From the NCBI GenBank assembly GCA_963920765.1, contig OY987242.1, forward strand, positions 12,178,789 through 12,242,788: DNA of 64,000 bases, written 5' to 3'. Positions 11,365 to 23,100 of this stretch are shown one piece after another. The stretch comes from Ulota crispa. Taxonomy: Eukaryota; Streptophyta; Bryopsida; Orthotrichales; Orthotrichaceae. Under the pieces are notes generated by a model. That model was not told the DNA's origin and searched no databases. It worked only from the letters and a program-made list of their open reading frames with translations. Made by a program: the position numbers and the translations under genes. Position 1 is the first letter of the stretch; every line of letters starts with the position of its first letter.

Positions 11365-11594
11365 CATCAAATCGACTTTGAAGCGGTTCCTCTTTGGAAG
11401 TTCTCATAAGGGTTGAACTCCTTCGGAATTGCACCAACACATTCTGCAGTGATTCCGTTCAGATATTGTGGTACCTCAAGCACCAACGCCGCTTGCTCTG
11501 AAGCTTCCTTATCGTCCTGCATCTTCCATAGTAAGCCCTGAAATGTTGACCCAACCTCCCCGGTCCATTGCTGCTTCCCATCTCCGACCTTCAT
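11365..11594 (-). CDS. Unidentified coding-like segment (probable terminal exon)
   Basis: An open frame with protein-like composition: MKVGDGKQQWTGEVGSTFQG at the start, EVPQYLNGITAECVGAIPKE in the middle, NPYENFQRG near a stop at 11367-11365. Length is 75 aa from the first ATG, and the frame extends upstream in phase (QFEL) towards a possible acceptor near 11602-11605. A second coding-like stretch, RDFADDTFPIFTIKSPSTSA, lies at about 11643-11702 on the same strand and could be a preceding exon. I do not recognise the family. It may be the last exon of a short gene whose earlier exons lie between 11600 and 12200, or a decayed remnant. Confidence 0.4.
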
Positions 11595-12316
11595 AAGCTC
11601 AAACTGGCACCTTTTGCTCTGGCGCTCAACTCATAAACAACTACACCAAAGCAGATGTCGATGGAGACTTGATAGTGAAGATGGGGAAGGTATCATCAGC
11701 AAAATCCCTCTCAATGTTCAAACATAAATATCTCCTATGCCTTTCGATCAACAGAAAGAAGAGAATATACAGAAAACCATAAAACCCGTTTCACAACACA
11801 ATAACGAGCCTCTTGAATGTCCGAAGAATGAAAACATTGTGCCTGTAAACATAGCCGTGTATAATTTTCTCTCTCCAATAAAATCACGAACGACGGCATC
11901 CAAGAGCGTCGTCTACCATATCATTTCAGAAACTTGGCATTGCTTGTACAATTTGTCAAAGGCGCCAGAACCCCAAAATCACGGACCACTCAGTCACGAT
12001 TGGATGCTTCATGAATCTGCAATTCTCCAACCAGCACTTGGTGGTTTGTGTAACCTCTGGACCATCCTTTGTCTTCTACAAATCCTCCCAAAAGCAAAAT
12101 GCACGGCCCTGAAGGCGAAATTCAAGTAGGATGGAAACAGGATCTGCTCGCACAAATTCACACCAGTGTCTGCGTCGAATGATGCAATTCGGTCTCATGA
12201 GGTTTTACTTGATCCGTAGTTAAAACATGACACGGTTGCATATATGCTCTCATCATTCATGTTAAGATTCTGTGTCCATGCATTTTTAGGGTTTGGAGGA
12301 CGTGAACCATGAAGAA
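11595..12316. other. Low-evidence region upstream of the unidentified segment
   Basis: Intermediate GC content with short open frames on both strands. A plus-strand frame at 11737-12129 has no recognisable content. May hold exons of the minus-strand gene at 11365-11594. Confidence 0.3.
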
Positions 12317-12527
12317 ATTACAACTATCAAAGAACAAACTACTCCTCAAGTAAAAATTCACAACTTATTCTCACAGTATCCAAATAATACATTCGAAAGT
12401 GCAAACTTTTTTCCTGTTCCTCACGGGATCATATAATTTTGCTAATGCTAATTTGCTAGATATTTATTAATAGTCATCATGTTCAAAACCCTTAAACTAA
12501 CGCTTATGGGTGTTCCTACCTTAATTC
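12317..12527. repeat. Degraded family T element
   Basis: Retains CACAACTTATTCTCACAGTA (complement of a family T interior block), CATGTTCAAAACCCTTAAAC and a right end GCTTATGGGTGTTCCTACCT. One end is lost or rearranged. Confidence 0.5.
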
Positions 12528-12872
12528 TTGCCTTCTCTCTCGACAATGCAACAACCCAGGATCCGCACAACGGTTCAAATTTTCAGGGATGCAATCTGCC
12601 ATTGCTCATATGGCTCTGCAGAAAACAAGGTGAGGAGTGCAAAGAGGAGAAACGCAAGTCTGCTATCTGACGTCCACGTCAACAGTGCCAAGTAAGCATA
12701 TTTTGGATCCCGACGTGGACGGTTGGATTGTTTTCTTTTTTTTAATTTGCTAGTGGATAGCCTCAGCATTTTTGAAATAGATGATGAATTTGCCTAATTC
12801 CATTTGGATTTTGAGCCTAGTTTTATCTCTGCCTAGATTTTAGATCTCATTGTCGAGGTTGATTAGATGGTA

Positions 12873-13736
12873 TTAACCCTTAAACCACAAAAGTCCGTTC
12901 AACAGTTGGTTGAAAGTTTGGGTAGGTTCCTATGAAGATGATTTTTGGTGGATGTTTCTGAAATTTGGAGGCAAGGTCCACACAATGAATGCCTTTGTGT
13001 GGGAGAAAAAAAAAAAAAAAAAAAAAAAACTCCAATTGGATGCTTGAGTAAAAAGTTGTGCTGCCCAAAAAAATTTGGGCACCTTGGGCAATTTGGGCAT
13101 TTTTGGAGAATCTTATGCTAAAACTCTCATCAACTTTTGAAACTTGACATGTATGTAACTAATAAAATATGGTGTATAATTAGTTTCTTCTAACTTCAAG
13201 TCCTATTATCTTGCATTTCATAAACTCAAAGTTCTTGAAACTTTTCTGTCATATTCTGAATGTTTGCCTCTAACTTTTCATTGTTCGGATTTCAAATAAA
13301 AAACTTCTTCATTGCACAAGAAATCATGAAAAAATGACTAATGTATTGTCAATTCACTTAACCACCTTGCATTGCAAGTTGGTTTAGAATAAACTAGATT
13401 CTATATTTGCTTCTAAAATTTTTCATGAGTGAATCTAACATCATATACTTGTGAAGGGTCCAAAATCTTGCTTTGGTATAGAGCAAAAAATTTATTTTAG
13501 AAGGGCTTGAAATTTGTTGACAAAAAGTTGTTTTTTCTCACTTCAAATATTACAACCTTACAATCTATGTGGTCAAATAGGCTGAATTTTTTTTCACACA
13601 TTGCCTTGTGTATAACATTTCTACATAGTTGAATCTCAAAATAAAAGTTTTTATTTTGAATTTCAAATAAATCATCAAAAAATGGCAATTTTGGTCTTAT
13701 TTTTCTATGCAACACCCTTTAGGCTTTAGGGGTTAA
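12873..13736. mobile_element. TTAA-flanked element, family P-like, 864 bp
   Basis: Starts TTAACCCTTAAACCACAAAA and ends with GGCTTTAGGGGTTAA. Both ends carry TTAA followed by CCC in the inward sense. The interior is AT-rich, non-coding, and has a 22-base A tract (about 13009-13030). The interior differs from the 230-bp family P copies, so this is a related but distinct non-autonomous element. Confidence 0.6.
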
Positions 13737-13816
13737 TGAAACAAAATTTGTGGAAGTGTCTTGACAATGTGAAATCCCTACAACAAGTATCAATGAACAA
13801 CAACCATCATTGTCAA

Positions 13817-14319
13817 CTAGTGCCCAGGCACACACTTTGTGCGAGTAGGACATGCATAAGTAATGCAACATTCAACTTTACAAAAAATTAATATCTCACC
13901 AATTAATTAATCTAGAATCTAATCATGATGTAATATTCAAATATAAAAAATCAATATCTCACAATTGGTGTAGAATCTAATCCTCATGCATCATTGTTTT
14001 GGTCCTTTTTTGAAACCAACAATACCAATTGCTTTCATCACAATGCCACTTTTTTATATTTTGCTAGGAGGCTCTTGACATTTTATTGATTTCTAGCACA
14101 TGGTTGGAGGGCGTTTGGTGTTTTATATTTGGTGCATCCTTTCTTATTTCAACTTCCACCAAAAGATTATACAAAATCTTGGAAATGGACATGGTTGTAG
14201 AGCACTTGGTGTTCTATATCTTGGGCATCCTTTGTTGTTTCAACTTACAACAAAAAATTCTAGAAGGTTCTAGAAAAGGACGCACTTAGAGAATCCTCCC
14301 ACTTAATAGTATAGATAGA
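13817..14319 (-). mobile_element. Non-autonomous Helitron, 503 bp
   Basis: On the minus strand it begins TCTATCTATACTATTAAGTG, a typical plant Helitron 5' end, and terminates in CTAG preceded by a short hairpin (GCACA...TGTGC). Insertion is between A and T, as expected for Helitrons. A homologous 503-bp copy in plus orientation lies at 37670-38172. No Rep/helicase is encoded. Confidence 0.82.
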
Positions 14320-14841
14320 TAATACAATTTGAGAAGAATGCACTTGTTACTTAGTAAATCAAAACATTACAATGTTGAAAAAAATAGTTCAATCCACAAA
14401 GTTAAAACAAATGTAAATCAAAGAAACATAATGAGTTTTTTCTTCCATTTCTTCCATAAGTAACCTTTAGAATATCAATCAAATCACCAAAAAAATCCAT
14501 GTAATGCAAGTATTGTATAATCACGAGTGTATAATCCATGCAAAAGGTAGTAAATAAGGTGATTACAACTCAATATACAATTGAGCATTTGAGCAATTTT
14601 ATCACACTTAAGCTATCATAGATTTCATGGACGTCATATTGGCACTCGAAAAATGATCTCAGTGCTTTTTCAAATGCATGATTAGATACTACACTAACAA
14701 TATATGATTCTTCCCAAGTTCCGATTGAAAGTGTACTTCAAATCAATGTTTGGTTTTGATGTCAATATTGTGCATAGATTATGCAAGAATCTAAACGTGT
14801 TGATTTTGAGTAGGTTACAATCATGTATAGTGGTTTATGCT

Positions 14842-15303
14842 TTAACCGCTTAACACCATAGCAATGTATTTTGGTGTCAACATAAATTTGAGGTGAAATG
14901 TTTTCTATGTGTGCTATTTTACTAAATGCCCATGAGGACGTTTTTTGTCCTCTGGCCTGAAAAAGCATTATTGGTACAAAAAAAAGTCATTTTTTTTATT
15001 TTTTATTTCCCAAAGTGACCATAAACACATGATCCATCACAAAAGGTAAATAACAATCTTATCAAATATACTCATATTTTTAAATAACTCAAATTGTGAG
15101 AAAATTCAAAATCACAATGTTAGGTCCTAAGCTGCCCTTATTACAACTTTCTTGAGGTCAATGAGCACTTTTGACTTTTGAAACTTTCCAAAGCAATACT
15201 ATTGGTGCCCATCAATCAAAACACTATTGAAGTTACAATATAAACATTGTTAAAGCTACAATATGGGCAGGCCACGGCCACCCACTTGACGTTTAAGGGT
15301 TAA
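14842..15303. mobile_element. Possible TTAA-flanked element
   Basis: Left end TTAACCGCTTAACACCATAG, right end GACGTTTAAGGGTTAA. Termini are weaker than in the other TTAA elements and no sister copy is seen here. Confidence 0.4.
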
Positions 15304-18300
15304 ACAAATATTTTGTTCAAAACAAAATATTTTGAACCCTCTACAAGGCCCTTAAGATTTTACACTCTTAACATTTATTAGGCCTAAACTGGGTACATTA
15401 GAAGCATGTGTGAAGTGTCTCTACCTCATATGACTTTCCTATTGTACACCACAAAAACCATGATTAGAAAATGGCAATCTAAGACTATGTCACAATTTCT
15501 TAATTATTCTCCTATTGTTGTACACAATCATAACTAAATGTTACCCTCACAAGTACAAGGTTGAAGATTCTAATATAGAGAAAAAGGACCATGGTAATAT
15601 GTACATGTAATTGTGACGCCCAATGAAAATTGAACATGCCAATGTGAGCCATGATTGTAGTCAAAGGCATAGTAAGGTGTAAGGAATTTTTGTTATCCCA
15701 AAGTAAAAATTTAAAAAATTAAGGAGACCCCTTGAAAGAGGTTCTTAGGGCCCTTGTGGAAGACTCATATTTTTTCTAATGAAGTTGTTATTAAGCGTCA
15801 TAAACTAAATATTTAAAAACACGTGTTTATGGCATTTTCATTCAAGATTTTGTACTACACTATCCATTCTAAAAGTTGATTCCAAAGTGTTCAAAGGGTA
15901 AAGAGGAGCTTCAAGTATGCTAGATCTTGGAAAATCAATCAAACTGCTAGTTCTTAAAAAGCTTGTAGTGCAAACTTGAGATACCATAAATTGGTTATGG
16001 ACATACAATCATGCTATGTCCTTTAACTTTGTATTTGATAGGTGACCTTAATTTGAAGTTTACTATGTCAAAAAATAGTTGAAATTGTTTGATTACTTTT
16101 GATGTTTTGAGTCCTTCAAGATAAAAAAAATTACTGCCTTTCAACTTGTATGTGGTACAATTAAGTTTTTATTTTATTTTATTTTTATCTATGTTGTAAT
16201 GATTTTAAGATTTTAACAATTGTAACTTGAAGAAGTTGATAAAACATATAAAAAATTTGGCTTTTTCTTCTAATTATAGAAAATTTCAAGAATCTTAAAA
16301 AAGGGCTCGAGCATCTGAATGTCAAGGAATGTAACAAAATGTCATTGCTTTAAGTTTTATTATAAAAATAATTGATGATAAAAATTTGTTCTAACTTGTG
16401 CTTACTCAAAAAATTATATAAAAGGATGGATCTAAATCGAATCATTATAAAGAATTCATCGATCTCTTGTATGACCTTCAACCTCAGTTTTGCTTAGAGC
16501 AAAAAAAACATTATCATTATTCTTCCATTTGCAACACCTCTTTTATTTTTCAATGCCACTTCTTTGTGCTTTCATTGATCTTCTTTATTTATTTTATTGA
16601 TTTTTACAACCATACACATCAAGTCTATGCTAAAATTCATCATTTAAAAATTGTGTTTGTTGATTGTGGTTTATAATAGAAAAAAAATACTTTTGAAATT
16701 TAAATCTTTATGTTGCATAGATGTAAGTCTCATAATACAACAATCATGGGTACTCTTTTTTCTACCTTTCAATTGACTTTATAGATATTATTGTTTATTC
16801 TTTGTTCTAACTAGTGTGAAATCTACAATCTCCCTCCATTCTACTAGTTTTTATACATTCAATAACTTACTCTCACTTACAAAAAAAATTATGACATTTA
16901 CTTTCTTGGACAAATTTATGTTAGACATTTCAAAGGGCACACTTTTCTTGATACGCTTCAACACTTCAACACTATCAAACATGCCCTCATTCCTCTCATT
17001 GGTCCTCACTCCTCCATCTTACATAGTCTGCTAGTAATTTACATAGTACCAGTACAATATATGGTGCATCATATTACAAAAACAAACAAAGCAAATCCCA
17101 TAATTTGGCAAAAGCACTAAGAAATCCTATGTTATCTTTTACAAAGACAAAGATATAATTTCTCTTGCATCAAGTTGAATCTTCCATATATTGTAGTTTT
17201 TGTAAAGTTGCTCTAAAATTCAAACCTTTGTAGTGTGCTTGATTTATATGGAATATTTATCATAGAGCTACATATTTTGACAAGTTTTTAATTAACACTA
17301 CTAGTTTAAAACATCCCAATTTTAGAAGTGAAGACAAGGATGTGGCATGTGTACAACACTAATCGTTATACTCCAATATGTATTAGATTCCAATATCAAT
17401 AGGCTTCCTAAGTGAATGAAATTTCTTGGTCAAATGTAATTGGAAATTCAATACTTCCTGTCTTAGCAAATTACTTGACATTCAACTTACACACCTTTGC
17501 CATTCACATATACCATAAATTGTATCAAAAGGAATTTCAAAACCCTACTAGGGTGCTCTCTTTGTCTAAATGTAATTAGCACCTTTCTAAAGTTAATCTT
17601 TTTTAGGATCTCAATTAGAAAGCATGTTCTTTTTTATAATCCCAAGCATATTTGTGTAGTATTCTAGATAACCACTAGAATTTCTTACGTATAGCACTGT
17701 TCACATCAAATATAAAGGGGATTTTCCTAATACATGGGATTTGTTTGACTTTTTATAAAAATGCATGATTTTTCAGATGTTTTGGTGTCACCCAATATTT
17801 AAAACTATAGTGTGATTTGAAATAACATCAAGACACATTTTTAATATACATATATAAAAAAAATGTCCTAAATGATTGGTTCACAACAATTGCAAATATC
17901 CTAAACAACTATACAATGACTCAATTATAGTTGTTTAGAACATTTACAATTGTCGTGAACTGGTTGTTTATTGCATGATTTCTTCTAGTATGTTGAAAGT
18001 AAGATGAGGAAAATACCAATCTTACCTATACAAGTCTTAGAGGGTATTGGATAACACTAAAGCAAAACTCCTTGTCAAGTGATGTTGTGTTGATATTTAT
18101 GCGATTTCATTCAAATTTACATTAGATTCCATATAAAGTTGGATTAAATCTATTTCAAAATTGAACAAATTTGAATCAAATTTGGATCAAATTTGGATCA
18201 AATTGGATGTGTACTGTACAATAAAAACAAATGCTATTAAATGGGTCAGGTTACTCTTAGTATAAACCATTTCCTATGTTTTATTACAAACTGCTTTAAT

Positions 18301-20148
18301 CTTTTTTTACCAGGCATTGCATTTTATTGCATGTTGTGTGTCTTCTATCGCATAGTGTTGTGTTGAATTGTTTTTTGGATTTATTAGTCCAACAAGCATT
18401 ATACACTCATGAATTTTGTGCTGTTGTCTACCATGTGGATTTATAAGTTAAATCCATGTTGCATATCCTTGTTGGCTTCTTTTTCAGCAATTATTGGATT
18501 AATAAGCCTAGTAAATTAGGCATTTTTTGTTGCCACAATGTTCTCTTCTCTTTGAAGCTCTCCAACAAAAAATTAAAACAACTTTGTTTTTTGAATTCCT
18601 GCACATGTGCTATACACACCTATGTCCACAATGTAAATTATAGAAGGCAAAGTAGAAAACTCTAGACGTCATTAGGTCAGCGTGAGCTACTACAAGTGGT
18701 TCATTAATTCTCAAAAGAGTATGATGTTGGTATTCACCAATTCAAATAAGAAATAACAAATGCAGTTTGTGACAAATTCCACATTTTGGTTGCTTTTTAT
18801 TATCCATAAGTGTTGTCAAAATTTTGTGAAACTTAATCTTTATTTTTTTGTGGGTAGGAATTATGTAAAAATGTTATGATGCACTTTTTTCTTGGTGCAT
18901 TTATGATAATATGGAGAATATCTCCATAAAAGCTTTGATGAAGAGGTCAACAATGCAAGGGCAAAATACAAAATCAAAAGAAAGAAACAACAATTGCTCC
19001 AAGACATGAAGCATCAAATTTTCTTTAAAGGAAACTTGATCAATTTTACTTCCATTTCAAAGTAATATTGATATCTGTACTTGATTCACCATGCACTTAC
19101 ATCATCACAATTATGTGGGTAATTTCTTTATATCACAACTTGTTGAATTTGGAGATTCTTGTTAATTGAAGCATTCTTCTGTAATAGACATAATTCTCAT
19201 AAAAAGACTTGGTGAATAAAATTTTGATACCAATTAAGATAATCAATGTAGGATCGTTAAGTAAGAGATAAGTGTTTGGAGTTTTCAATCAATTTAAAAT
19301 CCATGAAACGAGGGGGTACATCTTTGACAAGCAATAGCTATAACATTGTGTTACAAGAGGTGAGGTTTAAGTTTTTTTTTGCAATATTGAAAAAAAAAGA
19401 AAAAAATATTGTATAATCATATTTGATGATATTATAGAAAATAGGGTGCCTTTGAAAGAACAATCTATGTTCGAAGTTGTGACTACATGAATACTTTGAG
19501 GAAAGCACATGTAAAAGAAATTTGTGATGTGGTATTTTATATGAATATATTGAAAATTTCAATAAACTAAAAATGAATCATTAATGAAATTGTCAGCTTT
19601 GTCATCCATAGAAACATCAAGTTTTATCCACAACACCAAGACATGTAAATCAAAAACTAAATAATCAAAAATGGTGCATTCTCTTCTTTATGCTACTTTT
19701 TACATGTTTTATTTTATGTGTAAGAAAATATTATTCCATTACATTAAAAGGTCAAGTGGAACAAGTTGTTATGTTTCCACTTTATTCAATGCGTTGTCCA
19801 CATTGCCATTTTAAAAGAAATCACTTGCCAAATACATCTACAATATATTCAGAAACAAGGTTGAGACAAATCAAATCTATTACAAGATCAGAAAAATATT
19901 ATCCAATGACATTAAACGACGGTTTTACACACGCAAACTTGTAAATTTTTAAAAACGTATAGTGGTTTTTTTGTTTTAAATACATAAACACAATCTTATG
20001 CAATAGTTTTGATTTTGATAAATATCATTGTGTGTGTCATTTAAAATATTTGGATATTCTTATACTCAATACAATATATATTCTCAATGAGTATATATGT
20101 AATTTCAAGTTTGAAATAAAGCACAAATTATTTTTTTGACTGTTACAG
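15304..20148. other. AT-rich intergenic region, no gene recognised
   Basis: About 4.8 kb of very AT-rich DNA with only short open frames. One frame at 19690-19944 (+) contains KYYSITLKGQ and MRCPHCHF, faintly resembling the start of a pepsin-type domain, and lies just 5' of the aspartic protease exons. The missing first exon of that gene should lie in this interval. Confidence 0.5.
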
Positions 20149-23100
20149 GGAAAATGGGTATTGCTTGAAGTTGACTATTGGTAAAGCCAGAAAAGTCTAC
20201 AAGTTTTATATTGATACGGCAAGTTCACTTACATGGCTTTTTTGCAATTGGCCTAAAGAAAGAAATCAACATCAAGTAATGGTAAGACTATCATACATTA
20301 AATACATAGACAAAATAAAATACTTGAATTTTAGATTTTAGTATCATTGCTTAAGATGCATTTCTATAAATTTCCAAAATGTTTGATATACATATATGTA
20401 AATATAGATATAAATAGACATACGGAATTGCTAAAACAACACCTTCATATTTTTAATGTCACACAACTCACACCCCAAGGTTTATTGTGAGCATGCAAAC
20501 CTTCGGTAATAAATTTGGTTAAATTTAGCAAAATTTCTATCTCAAATTTGGTTGCTCTAAAATTGTATTGTAAAAACAAAGAGGAAAATTTAAAAAGTAG
20601 TCAAAATTTCAAAATGTAAAACTGTCTTTGAGGTGAGGTGCAATTTGACATGCTCCCCTATTGTTAATGGGACCTCATATTAAGACAACTTGAGTAGCCA
20701 TCAATCATATTTGATTCCCCCCACTTAGCTATAATGCAAAGTGTAAATAACACCATATTTGTTAATTTGGGAATTTTCAGACAATTTGGGACTTTTGAAG
20801 GTTTTAGTTGATCCCCTAAAACCGTGTTTGCAGTGTTTTTTTGGGTACACATGCCCTCACTTGAGAGGAGGAATTTGCAAGGGAAAAAATCTTAGTGGGT
20901 CAAACCAAATCTGGTAGCTTTGAATTTGGTTTAAGTTAACCATTTTAGTTTAAGGTGAAGTTTAGTTTGGGAACCACAAATTCCCAATTTAATGAATATG
21001 GTGATAAATGTGCTTTTTATTCACTTGCCCTCCCTTAAACGACTACTTGTAGTTATTGTGTCATGGCAGGGTTTGGCGCTTGTACAAATGTACTAAATAG
21101 TCTTTTAGTGGCTTCTTGATAAAATTGTTAGTGTACACTTTGCAAATGTCCAAGTTTAGCATTATCCCTAAACCCTAAAACAACTATGGAAGATTGATGT
21201 TAGACATCACTAATTCACATAATTGGAGAATATATGAAATAAATTTAAAAGTTACCATTTATAACCTAATAAGCTACTTTACATGTAGCTAAAAGTTCTT
21301 AGGCAAGAAAAAACTTGTAGACAAAATACTAAACTAAACAAGAAAGTATTGCAACCCGCTTACTACTAAAATTGAAGGTAGGTTGCAAGAAATCCAACCT
21401 ACAACCTATGTCTTTGGCAAGTAAAGCTAAAAACAAAAAATGAAAGTAATAGCGCTGATGCAAACTAAGAATTTAATGTTAAATTTCTTAATTCAAGTAA
21501 TTTATCATTTCTTTAATTGTGGCATTACCACATTTATGGAATAAAGGAAAACAAACTTGGTTTATTTATTGAAGCTTTAGTGTATTGTTGCTTTTTTGTT
21601 TGAGATTATTAATTTTTAATGGAATTCCAAAATCTTATACTTTTAATTGCAGATTGAAACTCAATTCCAAAATAATAGAGGTGAAAGAAGTGAAACAACC
21701 CTTGAAGTCCACATTAAGACTCTTAGCATTAAAATCTCAATATGCATGCTCACATTGTACCTTGAGAGGTGAGGTTAACAACATGAGGGTATTCAATCAA
21801 TTGTAGTAGTACTTCAAGAATTCAAGTTGATCCTTTCCTTTGCATTTATTACTTGAAGGTGATAAACAGATGATTGAATTGTAAGTTGTATAACAATTCT
21901 TTATGTCATATTCAACTAAACATGGATTATTCAAATTTTATAAGTAACAGCCCAAAAATGGCTTTTGTTTCCAAAATATTGGAAGGTACTTACAAAACAT
22001 CAAGGATGTGTTCAACTTAGAATTTATGCAAAACCATGGAAGAAATGTTTGTAAAACATTATGAAATCTTCAATGTTGAAGGACTCATAAAGTTTATAAT
22101 TACATGAGTTCATAAGTAGTTAAATATATCATAAATCTAAAATTCTTGTTTATAGACTACTATTTGGTTTTAAAATCATGTCATATTTTGCATCATTTTG
22201 GTGCATAGTCAACCAAAATTTGCGCAAGTAGATGAGGTTTTGTTGGTACTATACTATCTACTTCTAATAAAAACATTTGTCCCAAATTTAAGTCACCTTT
22301 TGGAATCATGTCATGAAGTGCCATATTTAGAACTAGAAAATATGTTTTAGGTGAAATACATTTGCACCTTTTGAATTACAAAACATTTGCAAAGTAAAGT
22401 TGGATTATATAGGCAAGGTACGAAATGTACACTTATTTTGTCATTCCATTTTTGGGCCAATTTTTGAGAAAACTTATACATGCATGTGGCTTTGTTTTAG
22501 TTCTTGAGCTCTAAATTGTTATATTACTTTTTGTGCTTGTCAAAAATAACTTTTGGGTTTTTTTGGTTATGCAAAAGTAAGCAAACAACTAATTAATTGA
22601 CCTTTCTCTTAAATTTTTAAAATATACAAAACCTTCAACTTTCAAGAGCAAAAGCAAAACCACAAGCTCATATACTTTTCTCATGAACTAAAAAATATTA
22701 TGAAGTGGCAATGTGAGGAAATGTGGAATGCAAACTTCATGAGATGCCACTATGAACTGCAAGAGTGCTAATTCATGAGTAACGACCATGCTCAATTTGT
22801 TATTGAATGTTGTTGATGGATATATATTCAATTGTGTCATGGTTACAATGTTGGCTTTGGTATATTGCTCAAATATAATTGTAGGCCCAAGCGGAACACC
22901 TCAAATTGTCACTTGGCTAAACACATTGATTCTGAAAAACTGCCACCAAAAGATTGAATTTGGGAATTTTGAATTCATGTTTGGATTCATACACATTGAT
23001 TTAATAGCTACAAGTGAAGACAAGATTGAAAATTTCTAAAATAGGGACTAATTTTTTGCTTTTCTCCTCTTTCCAAAAAATGATCTTAAGTTTTTTCACC

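Noticed and set aside
21585-21806. Possible protease exon (frame with CSHC) in the large intron
   Set aside because: The exon at 24446-24669 already supplies the expected segment in phase; this frame shows no protease landmark.
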